From: an uncultured Clostridia bacterium
GTDB lineage: Bacteria > Bacillota > Clostridia > Oscillospirales > Acutalibacteraceae
Reading direction: 5' to 3'
Length of the DNA: 64,000 nt
NCBI GenBank assembly: GCA_947623175.1
Contig: CANQGK010000004.1
Span: 1 to 64,000, forward strand
Part shown: positions 16,409 to 22,679 of the stretch, one piece after another
Layout of the letters: each line of letters opens with the position of its first letter
Position numbering within the stretch: the stretch's first letter is position 1
Program-made: the position numbers and the translations under genes
Notes under the pieces: generated by a model
What the model was told of the DNA's origin: nothing
Databases searched by the model: none
The model's input: the letters and a program-made list of their open reading frames with translations, nothing else

Positions 16409-17053
16409 ATGAACAAAAAATTTGCAGACAACATGATTGCCCTACGAAAAAAGGCTGGCCTTTCACAAGAACAATTTGCAGAGAGGATTGGTGTTTCCAG
16501 ACAGACGGTTTCTAACTGGGAACGAGGAATGGCAAACCCAGATGTTGAAATGCTTGAGATAATCTCGAAAACCTTTGAAGTAGATTTATCAACTATAATA
16601 AGTGGAGAGAGTGTCGAGCAGGAAAAAGTCAAAAAAACAATTCTGTATCGAATTGTACTGTTAATTGCTGCTATCGTGCTAATGGCTGTTCATTTCGTTC
16701 TTGCTTTTTTTGAGAAGATCGAGCTTTTTCCGGTAGTATTAATCCCAGGTGTTCTTGTTGCACTGTCAGTATTGATTCATTTCATTTTTGTCCACGTTAC
16801 TGCTCAGAATGACTTTTCCATTATTGCTGGATTTGACAAAAAAGAGGACAATATTGAGATTGTAAAGAAACAACTGGCTACTATCGATCTGCTTAATCTC
16901 GCTGTTGTTGTTTTCTTCAATGTTTTGTTTTTTGCAATGTATGCTGGACCAAGAGAGGGACAGATTGTTAGTAGTATATTCTTCTTCGGTGCATATTTCC
17001 TTACATTTATCATTATTGTTGTTGGTGTAAATCTTAAAATAAAATCAAGATAA
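16409..17053 (+). CDS. XRE regulator fused to a four-helix membrane domain
   Basis: The protein has 214 residues. Residues 1-65 are a helix-turn-helix DNA-binding domain (LSQEQFAERIGVSRQTVSNW). The rest contains about four transmembrane helices (near 78-97, 108-130, 163-180 and 190-208). It is preceded by AAAGGAGG and a TATAAT at 16376-16381. Membrane-tethered XRE proteins of this layout often sense envelope conditions in Firmicutes. It is AT-richer than the transfer genes and sits between the 89-bp direct repeats, so it looks like accessory cargo. No partner gene is obvious. Confidence 0.85.
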   Translation: MNKKFADNMIALRKKAGLSQEQFAERIGVSRQTVSNWERGMANPDVEMLEIISKTFEVDLSTIISGESVEQEKVKKTILYRIVLLIAAIVLMAVHFVLAFFEKIELFPVVLIPGVLVALSVLIHFIFVHVTAQNDFSIIAGFDKKEDNIEIVKKQLATIDLLNLAVVVFFNVLFFAMYAGPREGQIVSSIFFFGAYFLTFIIIVVGVNLKIKSR

Positions 17054-17088
17054 TATATACTACCGCCCGGCTATAAATTGTGAAGCGC

Positions 17089-17178
17089 AATTCAGTACAG
17101 AGCAAAGCCAATATTTATGTTAGGAAAAAATGGAGCCTGTCTGCTGTATAATTAAAGGGGTAATAAAAACCTAATTTA
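17089..17178. repeat. 90-bp direct repeat, copy 2
   Basis: This is the second copy of the repeat at 16131-16219, in the same orientation and 958 bp downstream. It ends 13 bases before the ATG of a small membrane-protein gene and probably supplies its promoter (TATAAT in CTGTATAATTAAAGG). Confidence 0.85.
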
Positions 17179-17191
17179 GTGAGGTGTGTAT

Positions 17192-17491
17192 ATGTTTGAT
17201 ATTTGGTTTGGAAAAATTGAAATTACAACGCTTGCAATAATAGTTTCCGTTGTATTCCTTTTTCCTGTTCAGTTATTACTCTGTTTCAAAGTCAAGAGTC
17301 TAACTATTCGTTTGGTCCCCGTCATCACCCTTTCTATCTTAATGGCATTATTTGTTGTCCTTTCGATTTTTTCTCCAAATTGGGAGGGTCTGGGATATGC
17401 TTCTCTATCTATTCTTTCCGGCATTATGCTGCTTGTGTGCGGGATTGGCTGGGGGATTTGGTCGGTCGTACATAGAGTAAGAAAGAAATAA
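17192..17491 (+). CDS. Small three-helix membrane protein, unknown function
   Basis: The 99-residue protein begins MFDIWFGKIEITTLAII and has three hydrophobic segments (about residues 11-32, 38-58 and 66-90) and a basic end (VVHRVRKK). GAGG at 17181-17184 is well spaced from the ATG at 17192; a GTG at 17186 is too close. I do not recognise the family. It follows repeat copy 2, which likely carries its promoter. Confidence 0.65.
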   Translation: MFDIWFGKIEITTLAIIVSVVFLFPVQLLLCFKVKSLTIRLVPVITLSILMALFVVLSIFSPNWEGLGYASLSILSGIMLLVCGIGWGIWSVVHRVRKK

Positions 17492-17519
17492 AAAGAGAGT
17501 AATGTAAAAGGTAGCAACA

Positions 17520-17686
17520 ATGAATAAAACCGAATAGATACTATGTCCCGTTTGTCGAGACGTTGCAAGAAGTTATGCGAAGAAAACCGCATACCTGGTG
17601 TGGCAAAGTTCAGTTATATGTGGCTGATACCAAAGGACGCGGAAAAGTCTGTTGACGGGCAGCGAAAAAATTCCGAAAAAGTTTGA
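17520..17686 (+). pseudogene. Fused gene remnants: Cys-rich KTR start and excisionase-like HTH end
   Basis: From ATG 17520 the frame reads MNKTE, stop, ILCPVC. This resembles the beginning of a cysteine-rich KTR protein with a nonsense codon where an aromatic residue is usual. A different frame beginning at 17543 encodes a piece like the end of a small HTH/excisionase-type protein (CEENRIPGVAKFSYMWLIP, then KDAEKSVDG) and stops at 17684-17686. Both pieces are incomplete and overlap, so I read this as decayed, joined fragments. Family resemblances are from memory. Confidence 0.4.
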
Positions 17687-17695
17687 AAAAACCTA

Positions 17696-17726
17696 TTGAC
17701 TGTTCCCTTGGGGGTTAGCTTATCAT
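17696..17726 (+). promoter_or_regulatory. MerR-type promoter with 19-bp spacer
   Basis: The -35 box TTGACT (17696-17701) and the -10 box TATCAT (17721-17726) are 19 bp apart. The spacer contains the dyad CCCTTGGGG. An over-long spacer with a central dyad is the hallmark of promoters twisted into activity by MerR-family regulators, and the gene it drives is a MerR-like one, so it looks autoregulated. Confidence 0.75.
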
Positions 17727-17745
17727 ATCTCCGGAGGTGAGAACA

Positions 17746-18609
17746 ATGCTCATAAACGAAGTTTGCAAAAAATGCAGGCTGACAAAAAAAGCGGTTGAAT
17801 ACTATATAGAGCAAGGGCTAATCAGTCCTGACATTATGGAAAACGGATACCGCGATTTTTCTCAAGATGACGTAGAATAATTAAAGAAGATTTCTGTTCT
17901 ACGCAAATTGGTGCTGGCCGTTTTGGACATCCGAAAGGCATTGAACGATCATAGCGGAATTGCGTTGCACAGTGTATCTCAATTAAAAGACCTTGAAATT
18001 GAAGATTTGAAACTGAGGCAAGAACTAACGCAAAAATTAGCGCAGGACGGTAACTGGGAATATGTGCGAATGCAGCTTGAAGCACTTGAAAAGAAAAAAA
18101 CCATTCTGCAAAAATTGTTGGACTGTTTTCCGGGATATTATGGAAAATGTATCGCGCTTCACTTTGCCCCATACCTAAATGAGCCTATTACGACTGACGA
18201 ACAGCAAGAAGCATTTGAAACCATTGTCAATTATTTGGATAGCGTGGATTTTATAATCCCGGAAGATTTGCAGGAATATGTTGACGAGGCGACAAAAAAC
18301 TACGATAAGCGTTTGTTAGGGGAAATAACGGCTAATTTAGAAAAAGCAATTCAAAATCCGGAACAATACATGGCCAACAACAAAAAAACTTTGTCCATGT
18401 ATAACCTTGTGAAAAGGACAAAGTTGTACAAACAATCTGCGGCATACCGGCTGCAAGAGTTATTAAAAAAGTTTTGTGAAGAAAGCGGATATAATGACGT
18501 GTTTATTCCTGCCATGCAGAGATTAAGTAACACATACCGTGAATATCATGCCGCTTTGGAAAAAGCCGATAAGGTATTCCGCGAAGAAATGGAGAACGGA
18601 AAACTATAA
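17746..18609 (+). pseudogene. MerR-family regulator interrupted by an in-frame stop
   Basis: The first 44 codons (ATG at 17746 after CCGGAGGTGA) encode a winged helix like MerR (VCKKCRLTKKAVEYYIEQGL, then GYRDFS). TAA at 17878-17880 closes the frame, but it then continues unbroken for another 243 codons with a typical MerR linker helix (LKKISVLRKLVLAVLDIRKA) and a long effector domain. Without the stop it would be a 287-residue TipA-like protein. A restart at TTG 17908 would give an effector domain without DNA-binding head. The promoter is intact, so the mutation may be recent, or it may be a sequencing error. Confidence 0.75.
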
Positions 18610-18723
18610 TGGTATGGAGGTTCTCTTCATCGGTATATTCATGTTAAAATAATCAACAATCTGCCGCACGACGGCAAAAGAAAAAAAGCCGTCGTACAGC
18701 AGTTCTATTAACACGCCTATTAG

Positions 18724-18760
18724 AAACGGCGGCTTTGAAAAATCGAAGCCGCCGTTTTTT
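18724..18760 (+). terminator. Terminator after the MerR-like gene
   Basis: A 12-bp stem (AAACGGCGGCTT at 18724-18735 with its complement at 18746-18757) ends in a run of T. A second hairpin just upstream (ACGACGGC at 18668-18675 with GCCGTCGT at 18688-18695) may assist. Confidence 0.85.
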
Positions 18761-18812
18761 GCAATCAAAAGACGACTTATAGGATTACGGCGGTATTTGT
18801 GGAGGTATCGCC

Positions 18813-18911
18813 ATGTCCATTATTATTTACTCTAACCCGCCTAATGCTCTATGGTCAAAAAAAGTTACCACCCGCCATCGGAACATTCCGGCTATAAGTA
18901 TGAACTTTTAA
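18813..18911 (+). CDS. Possible 32-residue leader peptide upstream of the sigma-factor gene
   Basis: A short frame (MSIIIYSNPPNALWSKK onward) begins at an ATG with a good ribosome-binding site (GGAGGT, 7 bases away). It is followed by a hairpin and T run at 18942-18975, before the sigma-like gene. The order leader peptide, hairpin, regulator gene resembles attenuation leaders in mobile elements. I recognise no homologue, and it may be spurious. Confidence 0.35.
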   Translation: MSIIIYSNPPNALWSKKVTTRHRNIPAISMNF

Positions 18912-18941
18912 TACATCTGAATACATCTTACATTTCATTTG

Positions 18942-18975
18942 CGCTTGTTTGTGTTTTGCAAACAGGCGTATTTTT
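18942..18975 (+). terminator. Hairpin with T-rich tail in the sigma-factor leader (possible attenuator)
   Basis: CGCTTGTTT (18942-18950) pairs with AAACAGGCG (18960-18968) through one G-T wobble and is followed by TATTTTTA. It lies between the short leader frame and the sigma-like gene, so it could act as a conditional terminator. Confidence 0.5.
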
Positions 18976-19106
18976 ATATTCTTTTCGATTTCTTTTTGAA
19001 AAGAGCAACAAACAGCCTTTTCCCACTTGGATAAGGAGCGAAAGGGGCAGAGAGGACAAGCCCAAAACTTACGTCCTCTACTCCACGCGGGGAGGAGGTG
19101 AACTCT

Positions 19107-19544
19107 ATGGAGCTATCTTCTTCCGAAAAGAAAACGATACAACATCAGTACGACGCTTTGGCAAAGAAAACTTTGAAGGGAGCAGCAAAAAACTATCAAA
19201 TTGAACTTGCCAAACGCGCAGCCCGCGAAGTGTCTTTTTCGGATTTGAGCGAAAGCGAACTTGCGCAGCTTTTCACAACGGACGAATACGAAAGCGATTA
19301 TTTCCGTTTTCCAGTGTCCGGCTTTGATGTACTCGTCAAAAATGAACTGCTTGCCGAAGCCCTTAACGCTCTGCCAGAAAGAAAACGCAGCATTATCCTT
19401 ATGTCCTACTTCTTGGATATGAGCGACGCGGAAATAGGCGATTTGCTGAATGTTGTACGCACGACGGTATTCCGGCACAGGAAAACCGCCCTTGCGAAAA
19501 TCAAACAGTATTTGGAGGGAAAAGCAGATGATGAACACCGTTAG
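19107..19544 (+). CDS. Sigma-70-like regulator of the ICE
   Basis: The 145-residue protein has a C-terminal sigma region 4-like helix-turn-helix (ALPERKRSIILMSYFLDMSD, then IGDLLNVVRTTVFRHRKTAL). The N-terminal half is shorter than in full sigma factors. Small sigma-like proteins with this structure are found next to the recombinase in Tn916- and Tn1549-like elements, where they control element genes. ATG 19107 follows GGAGGAGG. It overlaps the next gene by 17 bases. Confidence 0.85.
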   Translation: MELSSSEKKTIQHQYDALAKKTLKGAAKNYQIELAKRAAREVSFSDLSESELAQLFTTDEYESDYFRFPVSGFDVLVKNELLAEALNALPERKRSIILMSYFLDMSDAEIGDLLNVVRTTVFRHRKTALAKIKQYLEGKADDEHR

Positions 19545-19770
19545 CAAAACTGAAAATCTGTTGCCGTTCCCTGTCATTTCCGCAGCGGCAAACGGCGACA
19601 CCGACGCCATGTGTGCGATCTTGAAACATTACGAGGGTTACATAGCGAAACTTTGTACTCGCACTCTGAAAGACGACGCGGGCAATTCCTATTCCTATGT
19701 GGACGAGGAAATGAGGAACAAGCTGCAAGTGCGCTTGATTACCCGTACTCTTGCTTTTCATGTAGGATAA
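19528..19770 (+). CDS. Helix-turn-helix domain protein of the ICE regulatory pair
   Basis: The 80-residue protein (from MMNTVSKTENLLPFPVI) contains the conserved block AAANGDTDAMCAILKHYEGYI. In conjugative elements this block follows the sigma-like gene. The family is annotated as a helix-turn-helix domain protein of unknown target. GGAGGG lies 7 bases before the ATG. The overlap with the sigma-like gene means they are translated together. Confidence 0.8.
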   Translation: MMNTVSKTENLLPFPVISAAANGDTDAMCAILKHYEGYIAKLCTRTLKDDAGNSYSYVDEEMRNKLQVRLITRTLAFHVG

Positions 19771-20269
19771 CTTTTAGCCCATGCGGGGAGCGTGTTCCCC
19801 TTTCCACGCTTCCCGCTATGGGCTATTTGTCGTTCCGTAAAAGCATACCGTTTCCGATATGCTTTTACAGGCCGACAAAGCCGGTTGCTCATTGAAAAAC
19901 ACGCCCGCAAGATAACGGCGGCGCGTCATAAGGTAAACGGACACATTCCGTCTGTGCCGAGCCAAACGGCGGATGCGCCATGACTTCCCGACATGGGAAC
20001 GAGCGACAACCACCGCGCCGGGGAGCAAGTATAGCAGCTTGCGGGCGACGACGCACAGGCGGGACAATGATACTCCCTTATAGCCATAGTCCGAGCGTTA
20101 AAAGCGTCGCAGGCATTGGGTAAGGCTGCCTTAATTGAGCAGGGGTGAAACTCCCGTGGCGTTGTGCTGACAACCGCCCGATTTGCCTATTCTTTTCATC
20201 TATGTTGTAATAGTGGACTTGCCGCTGTTCATATAGTGTATTAGCCATTTCTCGAAAGGGGGCTAATCA
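19771..20269 (+). other. About 500 bp structured non-coding region between the HTH gene and the recombinase genes
   Basis: No credible reading frame is present. The region starts with a long hairpin: TAGCCCATGCGGGGAGCGTG at 19775-19794 pairs with 19806-19825, with one G-T pair. A perfect 11-bp hairpin follows (GTAAAAGCATA at 19837-19847 with 19858-19868). The GC-rich middle has several shorter possible stems, including GGCGTTGT with ACAACCGCC near 20157-20180. The last part contains TTAGCC (20241-20246) and GGCTAA (20261-20266), which bracket the ribosome-binding site of the next small gene. Such density of structure suggests a functional RNA or recombination region. Confidence 0.55.
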
Positions 20270-20422
20270 TTGGAACAAAAAGAACAGCCAAAGACCATTT
20301 GCAAGAGTGTTTTCAAAAGCGGCGAAAACACAACTTCCAAAAAACAATTCACCTGGGCGTGGATTGATTTAATCAATAAAATTGAAAAGGGCAAAAGTGT
20401 GAACTTTGCCAAAAGGCAATGA
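20270..20422 (+). CDS. Small conserved-looking ORF before the serine recombinase
   Basis: A 50-residue frame starts at TTG 20270, about 8 bases after AAAGGGGG, and contains KQFTWAWIDLINKIEKGKSV. Short proteins with a similar 'WIDLINKIEK' segment precede serine recombinases in several ICEs, as far as I recall. Its ribosome-binding site lies between two complementary hexamers (20241-20246 and 20261-20266), which could hide it in a hairpin. Function is unknown; a recombination-directionality role is only a guess from position. Confidence 0.55.
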   Translation: MEQKEQPKTICKSVFKSGENTTSKKQFTWAWIDLINKIEKGKSVNFAKRQ

Positions 20423-20490
20423 CAAGCTGCCTTTCGTATGGTATAATACATACGGAAGCAGCTTGTTCCTATCTCTAAGGAGATACGAAC

Positions 20491-22044
20491 ATGAAAGTAG
20501 CTATTTATTGCCGCTTATCCGAAGAAGATAGAAACAAGCAATTTGAAACCGACGACAGCAACAGCATACAAAATCAAAAGGCTATGCTGCTGCAATACGC
20601 TATGGAACAGGGGTGGGAACTTTACAACATATACAGCGACGACGACTATACAGGTTCAGATCGACGCCGCCCGGAGTTTAACCGCCTGCTTGCGGACGCT
20701 GAACAACACAGATTTGATATTGTCCTCTGCAAAACACAATCGCGTTTTACCCGCGAACTGGAACTTGTCGAAAAGTACATACATGGGCTATTCCCTATTT
20801 GGGGTATTCGCTTTATCAGCATTGTTGATAATGCGGACACCGCCAATAAGGGCAACAAAAAATCCCGTCAAATCAACGGGCTTGTCAATGAATGGTACTT
20901 GGAGGATATGTCAGACAATATCCGCAGCGTATTAACAAACAGACGGCAAAACGGTTTTCATATCGGCGCGTTTGCCCTTTACGGCTATAAGAAAGACCCA
21001 AACCAAAAGGGGCATTTGATTATTGACGAAGAAGCCGCCGCCGTTGTCAGAGAAGTTTTTAGCCTATTCGCACAGGGTTACGGCAAAACCGCTATCGCCC
21101 GTATGCTCAACGACAGGGGCATACCAAATCCAACTGAATATAAGCGTTTGCATGGCTTGCGCTATCAGCAGCCGAAGATGAAAAACAGCACACTTTGGAA
21201 ATACTTTGCTATCTCCGATATGCTGATAAATGAAATCTATATCGGTAACATGGTACAAGGCAAATACGGCAGCATTTCCTATAAGACAAAGCAAAATAAG
21301 CCGCGTCCAAAAAGCGACTGGTACGTTGTCGAGGGAACACATGAACCGATTATTGAACGCGAGTTGTGGGACAGAGTGCAGACGTTAATCGCACAGAGGG
21401 CGAAGCCCTTTGACATTGGCACGATTGGACTATTCGCAAGGAAAGCCCGTTGCGCAAATTGCGGTTACATTATGCGTTCGTCAAAAAACAGGGGCAAGCA
21501 TTATCTTCAATGCTCAAACCGCCATGTAGCAAAAGACGCTTGTATCGGCTCTTTTATTTCAGTTGACAAATTGGAGCAGCTTGTGATTGACGAGTTAAAC
21601 CGATTGTCAGCGGAATACCTTGACAAGGACGAGTTAGAACAGAACATTGAGTTTTGCGGAAACTTGCAAGGTCAAAAGGAGCGTTTGACCGCCGACCTTA
21701 CCGCCTATCAAAAAAAGGTTGCGGAATACTCAAAGGGTATCAGAGAGTTATACATGGATAAGGTAAAAGGGCTTATTTCCGAAAGTGATTATGCGGATAT
21801 GTCAAGAGGATTTTCCACAGAGCGCGACCGCTTGGAGCGCGTGATTGCAGACGGAGAAAAGCAGTTAGCCGAACTCGACGAAAAAATTGCGGCGGGCGAC
21901 AATCGCCGCGAACTGATTGAACAATATACCAACTTGGAACACCTTACCCGCGAAATGGTAGAAACGCTGATCGACTATATATCTGTCGGCAAGCGTATTC
22001 CCGGTACAAAGGACGTTCCCATTGAAATTCACTGGAACTTTTAA
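20491..22044 (+). CDS. Large serine recombinase (ICE integrase/excisionase)
   Basis: The 517-residue protein has an N-terminal resolvase domain with the nucleophile Ser10 in YCRLSEED and conserved Arg in QSRFTRELE. It continues with the Recombinase domain (residues about 160-300), a zinc ribbon (CANCGYIMRS, then YLQCSNRH) and a coiled coil near 370-470. This is the TnpX/Tn1549-type large serine integrase family, which joins and separates the element from the chromosome. AAGGAG lies before the ATG. It is the last strong element gene, so the right attachment site should lie within the next few hundred bases. Confidence 0.95.
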   Translation: MKVAIYCRLSEEDRNKQFETDDSNSIQNQKAMLLQYAMEQGWELYNIYSDDDYTGSDRRRPEFNRLLADAEQHRFDIVLCKTQSRFTRELELVEKYIHGLFPIWGIRFISIVDNADTANKGNKKSRQINGLVNEWYLEDMSDNIRSVLTNRRQNGFHIGAFALYGYKKDPNQKGHLIIDEEAAAVVREVFSLFAQGYGKTAIARMLNDRGIPNPTEYKRLHGLRYQQPKMKNSTLWKYFAISDMLINEIYIGNMVQGKYGSISYKTKQNKPRPKSDWYVVEGTHEPIIERELWDRVQTLIAQRAKPFDIGTIGLFARKARCANCGYIMRSSKNRGKHYLQCSNRHVAKDACIGSFISVDKLEQLVIDELNRLSAEYLDKDELEQNIEFCGNLQGQKERLTADLTAYQKKVAEYSKGIRELYMDKVKGLISESDYADMSRGFSTERDRLERVIADGEKQLAELDEKIAAGDNRRELIEQYTNLEHLTREMVETLIDYISVGKRIPGTKDVPIEIHWNF

Positions 22045-22277
22045 TGAAAAGTTGTTCTTATATGATTGCAGCAGAACAAAAAGCGCGAGTCACCTATGAT
22101 AACCTGATACGGCTCATAGATGACCCGGACATTCTGGACCCGTTAAAGTTTTTGAGGGAAAGAGAGATCGTCCACTATCAACGTTTCGCCGAGGCGATGC
22201 GGCTTACAACCGATAAGCTTAACAGTAAAAATTTTTACGCCTTTAACCCCGGATTTGATACAAAAATCTGCAATTAA
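22044..22277 (+). CDS. CotJC / manganese-catalase-like fragment
   Basis: This 77-residue frame starts at the recombinase stop (TAATG overlap). It contains AAEQKARVTYDNLIRLIDDP, then LKFLREREIVHYQRFAEA, which resemble the last third of CotJC-type manganese catalases including metal-ligand Glu and His (REREIVHYQRF). A full protein would be about 190-280 residues. It could be a small protein carried by the ICE, as seems common beside such recombinases, or a chromosomal gene cut by integration. The overlap with the recombinase stop favours the first. Confidence 0.6.
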   Translation: MKSCSYMIAAEQKARVTYDNLIRLIDDPDILDPLKFLREREIVHYQRFAEAMRLTTDKLNSKNFYAFNPGFDTKICN

Positions 22278-22333
22278 AGCAAATTTTCACAAAACGGCAC
22301 AAAGTTTACAACCGCATAAATCGAACTCTAAAC

Positions 22334-22364
22334 AAAGACCACCCGCACACGTTGGGTGGTCTTT
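22334..22364 (+). terminator. Terminator after the recombinase operon
   Basis: An 11-bp perfect stem (AAAGACCACCC with GGGTGGTCTTT, 9-base loop) follows the CotJC-like frame by 56 bases. The downstream T run is short, but the A-rich 5' arm makes it usable in both directions. Confidence 0.75.
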
Positions 22365-22409
22365 GCGTGTAGAAAAACAGACTTATTTCTTTTTTCCGAA
22401 AAATTACGA

Positions 22410-22453
22410 AAAATCCTTTCAATGTATCACCAAAATCCTTTCAATGTATCACC
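22410..22453. repeat. Perfect tandem duplication of a 22-bp unit
   Basis: The unit ending TTTCAATGTATCACC occurs twice head to tail without mismatch (22410-22431 and 22432-22453). It lies about 130 bp after the last recombinase-linked frame and just before an isolated promoter. It could be a protein-binding site or lie at the ICE end. Confidence 0.85.
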
Positions 22454-22461
22454 GATGCCGC

Positions 22462-22513
22462 TTGACAAAAGGTAATTTCGGTGCTAAAATAAAGTGTACT
22501 TTATTTTAGCACC
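22462..22513 (+). promoter_or_regulatory. Strong promoter overlapped by a 34-bp palindromic operator, no gene downstream
   Basis: TTGACA (22462-22467) and TAAAAT (22485-22490) are exactly 17 bp apart. The -10 box lies inside an inverted repeat with 16-base perfect arms, GGTGCTAAAATAAAGT (22480-22495) and its complement (22498-22513). This is a repressor-operator layout. Reading rightwards, only about 80 bases follow before a terminator at 22592, and the next gene is on the other strand. Confidence 0.75.
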
Positions 22514-22591
22514 ATCTGTGAAATATTTTTCACGACTGCAAAAAATGCATGCTTGAGCTACAGAGTATCCGTTGCCGTTCATAATATTGCA

Positions 22592-22638
22592 AAAAAGACT
22601 GCAATCCTTCCTTTTTCGGATGAGATTGCAGTCTTTTT
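22592..22638. terminator. Bidirectional terminator closing the glycan operon and the orphan transcript
   Basis: A 15-bp stem (AAAAAGACTGCAATC at 22592-22606 with its complement at 22624-22638) has A on the left arm and T on the right, so it functions in both directions. It ends the minus-strand operon at 22680 and any transcript from the promoter at 22462. Confidence 0.85.
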
Positions 22639-22679
22639 GTCTCGCTTTTTAAGGCGATTTTGCATTTATTGTTTTGGTT

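Noticed and set aside
16131-17178. An insertion sequence bounded by direct repeats
   Set aside because: The enclosed gene is a regulator, not a transposase, and no terminal inverted repeats are visible.
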